Positions 28,396-36,581 of a stretch of 55,608 bases of DNA are shown here, piece by piece. Numbering within the stretch: position 1 is the stretch's first letter; the number at the start of each line of letters is the position of its first letter. Below the pieces are notes generated by a model. It was not told the DNA's origin, did no database searches, and saw only the letters and a program-made list of their open reading frames with translations. Made by a program: the position numbers and the translations under genes. Origin of the DNA: a virus; the IMG/VR virus record IMGVR_UViG_3300012920_000048, positions 1-55,608 of that record. One strand, given 5' to 3'.

Positions 28396-28827
28396 ATGAT
28401 ACTAGATAACGAAGTAACAATAGCAGGCGAAACAGTTCGTAAAGAAAGATGGGGCATGGCAGCACATCACGATGAGAACAAAACTTTTACAGGTGATGTT
28501 TTATACAAAAGCCAAGTAAGAACAGCTCCAAGTGGTTATTCTTATGATAACTCCATTGAAACAAAATTCCAAGACACAGCTCAAGTAGATGGGCTTACAG
28601 TTTGGAAATCAAATGGTGAGGTTCCATTCGCAGACATGCTATTAGACTTTGTACAAATTGGTGCAATAACTTTAGAACAAGCAGAGTTCTCATTACTTCA
28701 AAAACAAAAAGATCAAAGTGCAAGTATTTCTAAACTTTACAGAGCAGACGACGGCAATATTTACTTAAGCGAAGATGCCCTAGCATATCGTAAAGAAAGA
28801 CTAGCAAAAATAGCGGAGGCAGCGTAA
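28396..28827 (+). CDS. Unknown protein of the ligase operon
   Basis: The 143 residues start MILDNEVTIAGETVRKERWGM. They contain LQKQKDQSASISKLYRADDGN and end in a helix (AYRKERLAKIAEAA). No family was recognised, and there is no signal peptide or membrane segment. It is the first gene behind the sigma70-type promoter and ends at the start of the ligase gene (TAATG overlap), so it is probably made early. Confidence 0.75.
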   Translation: MILDNEVTIAGETVRKERWGMAAHHDENKTFTGDVLYKSQVRTAPSGYSYDNSIETKFQDTAQVDGLTVWKSNGEVPFADMLLDFVQIGAITLEQAEFSLLQKQKDQSASISKLYRADDGNIYLSEDALAYRKERLAKIAEAA

Positions 28828-29933
28828 TGATATTTCCTTTACCAACACTCTACAAAAGAGACACGAACGGAAACATTCGTGAACTAACAGTAGAATATTC
28901 TCAGGGTGTATTGAATGCTACTCGAACTATTGCTGGTATAAAAGACGGCAACCTAGTTACAAGTGGTTGGAAAAATGCTACAGGTAAGAACACAGGCAAA
29001 GCAAATGCTACTACAGATGCTGAACAAGCACAAAAAGAAGCACAAGCAATGTGGGATAAGAAAGTAGAAAAAGAATACTTTGAAGACATTTCAAAGATTG
29101 ATACTTACGATAAGTTCAAGCCAATGTTAGCTCATGACTATGCAAAAAGGCCACAGTCAAGTGGTATTAGTCAACCTAAGTTAGATGGCATTAGATGTAT
29201 TGCAAGAAAAGATGGACTTTACACAAGAGCAGGTAAAGCAATTACAACTTGTGATCATATCTTTTTAGCACTACAACCATTCTTTGAAGAGTATCCTAAA
29301 GCTATTTTAGATGGTGAACTTTACAATCACAAATTAAAAGAAGACTTCAACAAAATTACAAGTCTTGTTAGGAAAGTAAAACCTACACAAGAAGAACAAG
29401 AAGAATGTTTTAAACTTGTTGAGTATCATGTATATGATTGTCCTTTCTGGGGTAGAGGTTTAGCTGAAACAACTCTAGATAGAATAAGTTTTATAGAAGA
29501 TCAAGAGTTTGAAAGTCCTATTGTTACAGTTCCAACAGATACTTGTGAAGATCAAGAACAGTTAGATGCTAAGTATTCACAATATACAGAAGATGGTTAC
29601 GAAGGACAAATGGTTCGTAACCATGGCGCTTACGAAAACAAAAGAAGTAAGAACTTACTGAAAAGAAAAGAGTTCATTACAGAAGAGTTTGATGTTGTAG
29701 AAGTATTAGAAGGCTCAGGTAATTGGGCAGGATATGCTAAACACTTTGTTCTTACAGACGGCACAGAAACATTTAAGAGTGGTGTAAGAGGCAATCAAGA
29801 AACACTTAAGGCTCTATTAGAACAAGAAGAGAAACCTACTTGGGTTACATGTAGATTCTTTGAAAGGTCAGTAGATAATATTCCTAGATTCCCGGTTGTA
29901 ATTGATTGGGGTGTAGGTAAGAGGGAAGACTAA
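28827..29933 (+). CDS. ATP-dependent DNA ligase
   Basis: The 368 residues carry the nucleotidyltransferase motifs: I SQPKLDGIR (nucleophile K118), III LDGELY (E164), IV EGQMVRN (~260) and V KNLLKRKEF (~275). An OB-fold-like end follows (FVLTDGTETFKSGVRGN, then VTCRFFERSVDN). Residues 1-85 (FPLPTLYKRDTNGNIRELTV to EKEYFEDI) resemble a WGR-like domain placed before some phage ligases. It seals nicks in DNA replication and repair. It overlaps the previous gene (TAATG) and the next one, and is likely early. Confidence 0.92.
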   Translation: MIFPLPTLYKRDTNGNIRELTVEYSQGVLNATRTIAGIKDGNLVTSGWKNATGKNTGKANATTDAEQAQKEAQAMWDKKVEKEYFEDISKIDTYDKFKPMLAHDYAKRPQSSGISQPKLDGIRCIARKDGLYTRAGKAITTCDHIFLALQPFFEEYPKAILDGELYNHKLKEDFNKITSLVRKVKPTQEEQEECFKLVEYHVYDCPFWGRGLAETTLDRISFIEDQEFESPIVTVPTDTCEDQEQLDAKYSQYTEDGYEGQMVRNHGAYENKRSKNLLKRKEFITEEFDVVEVLEGSGNWAGYAKHFVLTDGTETFKSGVRGNQETLKALLEQEEKPTWVTCRFFERSVDNIPRFPVVIDWGVGKRED

Positions 29934-30124
29934 TGTACACATATTTAAAAGAAATCACCGATTGGGGTGAACACAAAGTCAAGAACCATACATATATCTT
30001 CAATGAGAAAGGACAGAATGTTGGTTATATTAAAACAGGAACCAAGGAAGAACTTTTTTACAAAAAACCTTCCAAGCTCTTTTCTAAATCTCGAAGGAAA
30101 TTTATTAAACTTAATCGTACTTAG
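29933..30124 (+). CDS. Small basic protein of unknown function
   Basis: The 63 residues (MYTYLKEITDWGEHKVKNHTY) end in a Lys/Arg-rich tail (PSKLFSKSRRKFIKLNRT), which may bind nucleic acid. It overlaps the ligase stop (TAATG) and converges with the minus-strand gene ending at 30111, overlapping it by 14 nt. Role unknown. Confidence 0.65.
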   Translation: MYTYLKEITDWGEHKVKNHTYIFNEKGQNVGYIKTGTKEELFYKKPSKLFSKSRRKFIKLNRT

Positions 30125-30353
30125 AAAATCTTAGTCTTACAAGAGCTTTTCTTACAATAGCAATTCCAGTTAATCCTATAAAGTTAATAAACGCAGCCAT
30201 CTCAGATGAGGTGCCTGCGTAGTCAATGCAAGCCTTAATAATGAATACACTTAACGGGAACATAATAATTGCTCCTATTGCAGTATCTACTGTTGCTTCA
30301 TGTAGTGCTTTCTTTAATTTATTATTTTGTACCAATTGCCATAAATCTGTCAT
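30111..30353 (-). CDS. Small membrane protein, two predicted helices
   Basis: I choose the ATG at 30353 (MTDLWQLVQNNKLKKALHEA) because GGAAAG lies 6 nt upstream; an in-frame start at 30368 would add five residues. The 80 residues have hydrophobic segments AIGAIIMFPLSVFIIKACI and AAFINFIGLTGIAIV, with a basic end (RKALVRLRFSKYD). Small two-helix proteins like this occur in many marine T4-like phages, function unknown. It overlaps the methyltransferase-like gene by 32 nt. Confidence 0.65.
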   Translation of the reverse strand: MTDLWQLVQNNKLKKALHEATVDTAIGAIIMFPLSVFIIKACIDYAGTSSEMAAFINFIGLTGIAIVRKALVRLRFSKYD

Positions 30354-30990
30354 AGTAAACTTTCCCATTCCAATCGTAATAGAATTGTTTTACTTTGCCG
30401 GTATAACTGACGTCTTTCAATCCGGCATTTTCAATTAACGCTTTCTCACTATCAACACAATTAATGCCATACATTTCTTCTATAACATTTGAATTCTGTA
30501 CAGCAAATACAGCGTGTTTGTTTGCTGTTTTTAAATCTTTCAAAGGATACATCTGTTCTGCTCCCATTGTAATAACTACATCAACCTTTAGTTGATTTAA
30601 TTCATCAAATGCGAACGGAATATCCATGTTCCAGTGATTTATTTTTATGTATTCTTCTGCTATATAATGCTTATTAAACACCTTAGAGAGCTCTAAAGCT
30701 TCTTTATCGATGTCAACTAGGTGCATTTCTCCCACGGACAAGTTCTCACATAAGAGAGGAACTAAAGGTATCCCTAACCAGCTGTTTAAGATAAGAATGT
30801 TAAACTGCTCGTCTTTCATATAGTCATCTAAACTATTCTTTAGTTCTTCCACCAGCCATATACCAGCTTCCATAGTATTAGGATTCAATGCTTGTCTAAA
30901 GTCATCATGTTTATGTTTCATTTCATGCTCTACTTTAGCGAGAGCATCGCCCCAATGTTGTAAATTATTTAAAAAATTAAAATTTAACAT
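30322..30990 (-). CDS. SAM-dependent methyltransferase-like protein
   Basis: The ATG at 30990 (MLNFNFLNNLQHWGD) has GGGAAGAAAAGAAG just upstream and overlaps the preceding gene by 14 nt; the longer frame to 31047 lacks such support. The 222 residues have a Rossmann pattern: FNILILNSWLGIPLVPLL, then MHLVDIDKEALELS (acidic motif II), NMDIPF and VDVVITMGAEQMYP. The usual Gly-rich motif I is degenerate, so cofactor binding is uncertain. Substrate unknown; it belongs to the glycosyltransferase operon. Confidence 0.6.
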   Translation of the reverse strand: MLNFNFLNNLQHWGDALAKVEHEMKHKHDDFRQALNPNTMEAGIWLVEELKNSLDDYMKDEQFNILILNSWLGIPLVPLLCENLSVGEMHLVDIDKEALELSKVFNKHYIAEEYIKINHWNMDIPFAFDELNQLKVDVVITMGAEQMYPLKDLKTANKHAVFAVQNSNVIEEMYGINCVDSEKALIENAGLKDVSYTGKVKQFYYDWNGKVYYDRFMAIGTK

Positions 30991-31651
30991 CTTCTTTTCT
31001 TCCCATTGAATCAAATAAACAGACATATGGTATTTGTCTGAATACATGTTTTTCTATATCATGTGGATATATATAGCCTTGGTTATAACTATAAAACCAC
31101 CCTAACGGAAAATATTTAATTCTTGCTACACCTTTGTGCATAAAGAAATTATCTATTCCACGATAGTACCATAAGATTTTTTCCTTGTGTGCTTTAAAAT
31201 AAAGAGTTATATTTTCTTTATCTAAGTTATCGTTCCATCTTAATATACTAGAATTTAAATCTGTATATCTATGAGGAACATGTTCTGTTTCTTTTTTCTG
31301 TGTTTCTAAATCATGCCAATGTGTTTGGCCAAAACATAGACAATCTTCAGGATCAAAGTTTGCTATGTCATCTATATTCTTTTGTATAATAATATCTAAA
31401 TCGAAGAAAAGATTCTCACCTTTTTGTCTTACGACATTATCATCGAATAGATACATTTTATTCCACCACTTCTCTAATTTGTTTCCTGCAGGAAATGGTA
31501 TAACTTTTATATTATCATCTAGTCCTTTTGGTTTATCAGTCAAACAATAAAATTTAAAATCCCGAGATATATATTCACTACAAGATTCGTATATCTTATT
31601 TACATGTTTGGCAGAATACTTACTGCCCCATTTGACTGTATAAATGTTCAT
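30977..31651 (-). CDS. Glycosyltransferase, paralogue 1 (DLD motif)
   Basis: The ATG at 31651 forms an ATGA overlap with the previous stop, so it is preferred to a TTG further up. About 224 residues begin MNIYTVKWGSKYSAKHVNKIY, with FYCLTDKPKGLDDNIKVIPFP and FFDLDIIIQKNIDDI. The DxD-type DLD motif and overall layout mark a GT-A fold enzyme. Three relatives follow in the same operon. Shared pieces are the KWGxKYxxxxVNxxY opening and the D-x-D-V/I-I-I-Q strand. Acceptor unknown. Confidence 0.75.
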   Translation of the reverse strand: MNIYTVKWGSKYSAKHVNKIYESCSEYISRDFKFYCLTDKPKGLDDNIKVIPFPAGNKLEKWWNKMYLFDDNVVRQKGENLFFDLDIIIQKNIDDIANFDPEDCLCFGQTHWHDLETQKKETEHVPHRYTDLNSSILRWNDNLDKENITLYFKAHKEKILWYYRGIDNFFMHKGVARIKYFPLGWFYSYNQGYIYPHDIEKHVFRQIPYVCLFDSMGRKEDVKF

Positions 31652-32463
31652 TGCCAATGTTTTAATAAATCCGGGTCCACCAATTCATTTTGTTTAACAC
31701 TACCTCTACCTTTAAGCATAGGTTCGGGTAGTAAATCAATATTAAATACACAGAGGATTGGTGTCTCTCTATATATTTCTGTTTCTAAATCGTCGTCTTC
31801 CCAACTACGACCTCGGTTATAAGAGTAAGCATAATCTGCTGGGAAATGATCCCAAAGTTTTTTGCCCCAATCGCCCCACCTCCAAGAATGATAATTGTCA
31901 GTTCCATCTGTATATGTAAACCAAATCTTATCTTTGTTTTCTAACACATCATGCCATATACATTCTGCTTGATCGTCGGACCAAACTTGGCAACTGCCAT
32001 TTGTATATGCACCGTGTGCTAATTTAAATTTTCTTGTTTTCATTGGACGAGGATCTTGCCACCAACTTCTTAGCTTTGTCGGTCTTTCCATATTATAGGT
32101 TAATATAGGCTCTATATTGTTTTGAATGATTACATCCAAATCAAAGAAGACGAAGCGTCCTGTCGGCTTATCTGCTGCAAAATTGTGAGTATTGAAGACA
32201 AATGTTTTAGGTCTGTCCCAGCATCTAGCCATGCCATACTTAAAGTCATCAGAGCCGAACCAGTACTTAGGATGAATGGTATCAATGTCTGGAAATGGTA
32301 TAACCTGAATATCATCATCCAATCCTTCAGCGTCATCAGTATAACAGTAAAAATGGAAATCGTGCTTATCATCTGTATGCCTCCTTGCCATGTTTTTTAG
32401 TTTATTCACAAAATGAGGACCATACCTAGTACCCCATTTAGAACATACTATATTTACTCTCAT
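31648..32463 (-). CDS. Glycosyltransferase, paralogue 2 (DLD motif)
   Basis: The 271 residues begin MRVNIVCSKWGTRYGPHFVNKL. They contain FYCYTDDAEGLDDDIQVIPFP, HPKYWFGSDDF and FVFFDLDVIIQNNIEPI. The end YSYNRGRSWEDDDLETEIYRE resembles paralogue 3. It overlaps thyX upstream and paralogue 1 downstream by ATGA, showing coupled translation. As a GT-A-type enzyme it would add a sugar to an unknown acceptor. Confidence 0.78.
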   Translation of the reverse strand: MRVNIVCSKWGTRYGPHFVNKLKNMARRHTDDKHDFHFYCYTDDAEGLDDDIQVIPFPDIDTIHPKYWFGSDDFKYGMARCWDRPKTFVFNTHNFAADKPTGRFVFFDLDVIIQNNIEPILTYNMERPTKLRSWWQDPRPMKTRKFKLAHGAYTNGSCQVWSDDQAECIWHDVLENKDKIWFTYTDGTDNYHSWRWGDWGKKLWDHFPADYAYSYNRGRSWEDDDLETEIYRETPILCVFNIDLLPEPMLKGRGSVKQNELVDPDLLKHWQ

Positions 32464-33131
32464 AGTTGCTCCTTTGCCAGCGGAAATACATTACTTATAA
32501 CTTTAGCAACTTCATGGGCTATATCCATGTGTTCTGCTTGTGTTCCGTTAGCACCTCTCAATTCTATGTAATGAACCCAACTTCTTAGAGTACCATTAAC
32601 ATACATTCTACTAATGGTGTTACCTTCAGGCAACACCGCCCTTGCTTGTTCTTTTGCAATACCATGTTCTAATGCCCATGTATACGCATATCTAGTTTGT
32701 CTAATTATATCTTTTTGTAAGTCATTCCACTTTATTCTTAAAGCCTGATCTTCTAAGGTATCTCCTAGTTCAATACTATTTTGTCTGTTCTTAGGATCTT
32801 GTAGTCTTGCTTCTCGAACTTCAAATTGCAAATCCTTTGTAGGGTTTGCATACCTTTGACTGTATTCTTGAAAACTAAAACTTCTGTGTCTTAAAATTTG
32901 CCTAGCAATATCTCTTGTAGTTTCTATTTCTAAACATACACTAACCATTTCTAATGGCGACCAGTGTTTGTGTTTCATTAGATACTTAATAAGTTTCTCG
33001 CTAGTTTCCTGATTGTTTTGATTATCAGGATTACTTACCCTAGCACAGAACGCAATTAGTTCTGTTGGGCTTGTACTAGAAATTAATTCTTTTCCATCTG
33101 TTTGACTGTAGCTAATTAACTTAACCTGCAT
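32460..33131 (-). CDS. thyX: ThyX, flavin-dependent thymidylate synthase
   Basis: The 223 residues hold the ThyX signature: R81HRSFSFQEYSQRY94, which fits RHRxxSxxxxSxRY. Also typical are KHKHWSPLEM before it and RAVLPEGNTISRMYVNGTLRSW near the end. It makes dTMP from dUMP with FAD, NADPH and methylenetetrahydrofolate, giving dTTP for phage DNA synthesis. Oddly, it sits inside a late-looking operon of glycosyltransferases, not next to replication genes. It overlaps neighbours on both sides. Confidence 0.97.
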   Translation of the reverse strand: MQVKLISYSQTDGKELISSTSPTELIAFCARVSNPDNQNNQETSEKLIKYLMKHKHWSPLEMVSVCLEIETTRDIARQILRHRSFSFQEYSQRYANPTKDLQFEVREARLQDPKNRQNSIELGDTLEDQALRIKWNDLQKDIIRQTRYAYTWALEHGIAKEQARAVLPEGNTISRMYVNGTLRSWVHYIELRGANGTQAEHMDIAHEVAKVISNVFPLAKEQL

Positions 33132-33331
33132 ATGACATAGTCCTTACCGTATTGTTGTTTGTGTTTAGCAAGCTCTTCCGTGACTTGCATTGTTTTATAT
33201 TCAAAGTCTGTAATATCCGATTTGATAACCAGAACAGCAAATTGAGACTCTTCAACTATTGGTACATAGTTATCGTAGTCTTCAAATGTGCCTTTTAATA
33301 TTACCGACTTTTCTGTTGTTACTTCTAACAT
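33116..33331 (-). CDS. Unknown 71-residue protein before thyX
   Basis: The protein (MLEVTTEKSVILKGTFEDYD) has alternating beta and helix segments (SQFAVLVIKSDITDFEYKT). No family recognised. It overlaps the radical-SAM-like gene by 7 nt and thyX by 16 nt, so it is coupled to both. The overlap itself supports a real gene. Confidence 0.65.
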   Translation of the reverse strand: MLEVTTEKSVILKGTFEDYDNYVPIVEESQFAVLVIKSDITDFEYKTMQVTEELAKHKQQYGKDYVICRLS

Positions 33332-34818
33332 GTTCCACCTTGTTCATTATGTATTACTGCCGGATTTAACTTTAATAGATTATTAAAGTATCCTTTATAA
33401 AAATCATTTGTAAAAATTTCTTCTAATGTGTATTCCTTTATATTGTTCTTATCCCAACTATACAATAACTCTGTCTTGTGTTCAGGAGAGTTATATGCTG
33501 TTATTAGATTAAGTGCCACATGTTTACAGGGAAACACATTACCTGTTGCACTTAGATAAAATTGATTATTAACTTTACCCTCGCACTTAACATGTGGAGA
33601 AAACTTTATTGTTCTCTCTTTATATATATCATCTTTTTTTCGTGTCTGTAGAGTTTCTAGTTCTATAAGTTTGTAGTCAGGCATATCCTGTTTTTCATTT
33701 TTCTCTACAATTTTTTCTTCCTTAGGCACGCTATTTTCATATACAAATCCAGAAAACATATATTGTTTAGAAAGTTTTTTAGCTTTTTGTATATCATTGT
33801 CTAATTGATTTGTATGTGTATAAGACCAAAACACTCTACAACCTGCATCTAATAATGTTTTAGCATTTTCTAATATTTTTTTCTCTGGATTGCCTGTATC
33901 AATTTGGAAAGTTATATTACCTACTTCTTTTAACGCTTCTGCTAAATTACGCCACCATATAAAGTCATTTATTTTCTTTCCATCTGTAACTAAGTCTGTG
34001 CCTATACCCCAACGACTAGCAAAGAATTGTACAATGTCAAATAAATCTGGATTATCTGTAGGCTCTCCTGTCAGTCCTTTTAGTTTGACTCTTTTGATTT
34101 TAGCCCTTTCTATGTATTCATACGAAAATGCTTTTTCAATATCCTCTATTGTAAGACAATCACCCTCACTATTAATACACTCTATTTCTATTTTTTCAGG
34201 CAACCAAGGATACAAATCTGTTTCTTTATTGTACATCTTTTCTATTTGTTCTTTTGTATAGTCATCATACCAATAAGGTAAAGCAACAATATTCTCATCT
34301 GTAGTTTCAGGATATGTTGCCGTAGTATCCTGTAAGAAAGGTAGAGTACCATCTTCTATAAAAAATTTATTATGGAAAGCGTCATATTCATATAATAGAT
34401 CGTCTTCATTTTCTTCCCATTCTTCTAAAATTTTTTCTACTCTATCATTTCGGAAAATAAAGTAACAAAGATTACCGTCCTGCAGTCGAACACGCTTGTT
34501 GGTCTTATAAGTCTCTATGTCCCCTATGTTGTTAATAATAGTGTTAGGAGTAATAAACAAAGAGCTACTCTTAGGCTTTGTGTATCTCATAATATCTATT
34601 TCTAACCAATCTATTCCATATTTAGGAACATGAAAAGTAATACCCTCAATGTAGCCGTCCATCTTTTTGGTTGACATAAGCAGATCCATTTCATCATCTT
34701 GTACAAAGACAACGAATTCAAAAGGATCTTCTATCAGCTTCTTGCATTGAGTATACAAAGCGTTTATTTGTAACTGACTGTATTTGTTATCTAGCTGATT
34801 TGCTATTATTGTTACCAT
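33325..34818 (-). CDS. Radical-SAM-like protein with GT-like N-terminus; iron-sulfur cluster motif lost
   Basis: The N-terminal ~200 residues start MVTIIANQLDNKYSQLQINALY, echoing the KWGxKYxxxxVNxxY opening of the neighbouring glycosyltransferases, but lack a clear DxD. From ~205 the chain follows a radical SAM barrel: IEIECINSEGDCLTIEDIEK, KRVKLKGLTGEPTDNPDLF (GGEP-like), then GIGTDLVTDGKK. The CxxxCxxC triad is replaced by C-x6-C. The C-terminus (CEGKVNNQFYLSATGNVFPC) looks like a SPASM-type extension. I infer a degenerate radical SAM protein fused to a GT-like domain. Function unknown. Confidence 0.6.
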   Translation of the reverse strand: MVTIIANQLDNKYSQLQINALYTQCKKLIEDPFEFVVFVQDDEMDLLMSTKKMDGYIEGITFHVPKYGIDWLEIDIMRYTKPKSSSLFITPNTIINNIGDIETYKTNKRVRLQDGNLCYFIFRNDRVEKILEEWEENEDDLLYEYDAFHNKFFIEDGTLPFLQDTTATYPETTDENIVALPYWYDDYTKEQIEKMYNKETDLYPWLPEKIEIECINSEGDCLTIEDIEKAFSYEYIERAKIKRVKLKGLTGEPTDNPDLFDIVQFFASRWGIGTDLVTDGKKINDFIWWRNLAEALKEVGNITFQIDTGNPEKKILENAKTLLDAGCRVFWSYTHTNQLDNDIQKAKKLSKQYMFSGFVYENSVPKEEKIVEKNEKQDMPDYKLIELETLQTRKKDDIYKERTIKFSPHVKCEGKVNNQFYLSATGNVFPCKHVALNLITAYNSPEHKTELLYSWDKNNIKEYTLEEIFTNDFYKGYFNNLLKLNPAVIHNEQGGTC

Positions 34819-35557
34819 GCCAAAATCTCAAAAGTGTCTCATCTTCTAATTCATCTATTTTTATTTGAAACTCATTGTTATGTGAGTCTATATTAAACAA
34901 ACAAAATCTAGGTTGTTCTCTATATTTATGTGGATCTAAATCATCAGGCCACTGCTTACCTCTGTTATAACTATACACCCATTCGTAAGGTATATTGTTC
35001 CAAAAATCTCTTTGTCGCCAGTAATGATAATTATCTGTACCTTTAAAGAAAGTTCTATATATTTGTTGATCCTCGTCTAATGCGTCCCAGAATATATGTT
35101 CACATTGATCTTCATTCCAACACATGACACTAGAATTGTACATTGTACCTCTAATGTCTATGAATAATCTTTCATGTATTCTTTTAGGATTATCCCATCT
35201 AACATGAATGATTCTAGGCTTAAGAGCTAATTCTTGTAAGTCTGTTATATCATTTTGTATAATTACATCGAGATCTAAATAACACCATTTACCCATATAA
35301 CCTAAAAAGTTATGAGAGTTGAATACTAAAAATTTAGATCTATCCCAACACCAGCGTTCTTTACCAAACCAAAACTTAGGATGCAAAGGTTCTATGTCAG
35401 GTATATCTCTTGTATCACACTCTAATCCTTTACTATCATCTGTAAAACATGTAAAGGTAAAGTCCTTATTGTAGTGTCGTTGCACCGCACGATATAGATT
35501 GTTTACATATTGTGGTGAGTATTTAGTGCCCCACTTGATGCATACAAAGTTCATCAT
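34787..35557 (-). CDS. Glycosyltransferase, paralogue 3 (DLD motif)
   Basis: About 256 residues begin MMNFVCIKWGTKYSPQYVNNLY, with an alternative start one codon later. They include FTCFTDDSKGLECDTRDIPD, HPKFWFGKERWCWDRSKF, and CYLDLDVIIQNDITDL with the DxD-type motif. YSYNRGKQWPDDLDPHKYRE near the end is also found in paralogue 2, so these two are the closest pair. It overlaps its operon neighbours by about 32-35 nt at both ends. Confidence 0.78.
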   Translation of the reverse strand: MMNFVCIKWGTKYSPQYVNNLYRAVQRHYNKDFTFTCFTDDSKGLECDTRDIPDIEPLHPKFWFGKERWCWDRSKFLVFNSHNFLGYMGKWCYLDLDVIIQNDITDLQELALKPRIIHVRWDNPKRIHERLFIDIRGTMYNSSVMCWNEDQCEHIFWDALDEDQQIYRTFFKGTDNYHYWRQRDFWNNIPYEWVYSYNRGKQWPDDLDPHKYREQPRFCLFNIDSHNNEFQIKIDELEDETLLRFWHGNNNSKSAR

Positions 35558-36185
35558 ATTCTTTTACTTGCTCCGGATATTGTTCTTGATTATTCAATAA
35601 TGCTATTGTGTATTCTGGCCTATATTTTCTACCTGCAAATACATAAGAGTAAACCTCATGATTAGGTAAATGTTCAAATGTAAAACCTTCATGGTATAAG
35701 AATGTATCGTCACCATGAGGGTATTGTAAGTTATATTTATGTTCGTTTCTAGCATAGTGATGCCAAATATGAGTAGCGTCTTTCCATAACATTACACTAG
35801 AATTAAAATTGGATAAAGGATGTTTACTGTGATATGGAAATTCATCTATAGGCATTTGATCTATACCTTTATCTTTCCACCATGTATATGCTATAACAGG
35901 ATTATTTACACAATAATCAAACAAATGATCTATAGGTTTTTGTATTCTTACATCTAAATCTAAGTATAATATTGTACCTAAATCCTTTAACTGAAACAGT
36001 TTGAGCTTTTCCATATTGCCTGCTGGCTCATGTTCTAAGTATAAAACACCTATTGCAGGGTTCAAACCGTATGCATCGTCGGTTACACAGACATAATTGT
36101 ACTGTCCTTCCGTGTGTTCGTATATAGCATTGACGTCATCTTCGCTATATTTGTCACCATATTTTAATGTTAAAATAGTTTTCAT
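35523..36185 (-). CDS. Glycosyltransferase, paralogue 4 (DLD motif), first gene of the minus operon
   Basis: The ATG at 36185 (MKTILTLKYGDKYSEDDVNAIY) is chosen over a GTG at 36194. The predicted late transcript from the adjacent promoter begins at about 36192, leaving a ~7-nt leader with no Shine-Dalgarno sequence. The 220 residues include YNYVCVTDDAYGLNPAIGVL and ILYLDLDVRIQKPIDHL. The DLD motif and layout match the other three. It may also be translated from the GTG if initiation occurs upstream. Confidence 0.75.
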   Translation of the reverse strand: MKTILTLKYGDKYSEDDVNAIYEHTEGQYNYVCVTDDAYGLNPAIGVLYLEHEPAGNMEKLKLFQLKDLGTILYLDLDVRIQKPIDHLFDYCVNNPVIAYTWWKDKGIDQMPIDEFPYHSKHPLSNFNSSVMLWKDATHIWHHYARNEHKYNLQYPHGDDTFLYHEGFTFEHLPNHEVYSYVFAGRKYRPEYTIALLNNQEQYPEQVKEYDELCMHQVGH

Positions 36186-36196
36186 TGTAATCACAT

Positions 36197-36210
36197 TTAT
36201 TTATAAATAA
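36197..36210. promoter_or_regulatory. Palindromic bidirectional late promoter TTATTTATAAATAA
   Basis: The 14 bases are their own reverse complement. TATAAATA reads at 36202-36209 on the plus strand and 36198-36205 on the minus strand. It lies between the minus-strand glycosyltransferase operon and the plus-strand fibre cluster, so one site could fire both ways. The next bases on each side differ. Confidence 0.8.
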
Positions 36211-36242
36211 GACTATATACGATAATTTAGAGAAAACTACTG

Positions 36243-36572
36243 ATGGCAACCATTTCTAATATAGTAATAGATCAGGGCACAACATTTAGTTTGGAGCTTA
36301 ATCTAACAAACGACGACGGATCTGCTAAGGATTTAGCAAATTATACCGTGACTTCTCAGATGAGAAAAAGTTATGAAGCTACAACAGCTACTGATTTTAC
36401 TACTGCTAAAGTGGATGCCACAGGAAAAGTTACAATATCGTTGACTGCAGCACAAACTGCAGCAGTCAAAGCAGGAAGATATGTTTATGACATTGAGATA
36501 GCCTCATCGTCAGAAACATTAAGAGTATTAGAGGGTATAGTTACCGTAACACCTAATGTTACGAGAGCATAG
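36243..36572 (+). CDS. Small Ig-like virion protein
   Basis: The 109 residues (MATISNIVIDQGTTFSLELNL, then DDGSAKDLANYTVTSQMRKSY) match a widespread phage domain seen at baseplate or fibre-attachment sites, in the style of BppU N-terminal domains. The pattern is all-beta. It opens the plus-strand fibre cluster after the bidirectional promoter. The leader is about 28 nt with a weak AGAG. Confidence 0.75.
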   Translation: MATISNIVIDQGTTFSLELNLTNDDGSAKDLANYTVTSQMRKSYEATTATDFTTAKVDATGKVTISLTAAQTAAVKAGRYVYDIEIASSSETLRVLEGIVTVTPNVTRA

Positions 36573-36581
36573 GAGATATAG

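Noticed and set aside
30990-31047. Longer N-terminus for the methyltransferase-like protein
   Set aside because: The extra frame overlaps the previous gene deeply; the ATG at 30990 has a good AG-rich ribosome site and a modest overlap.
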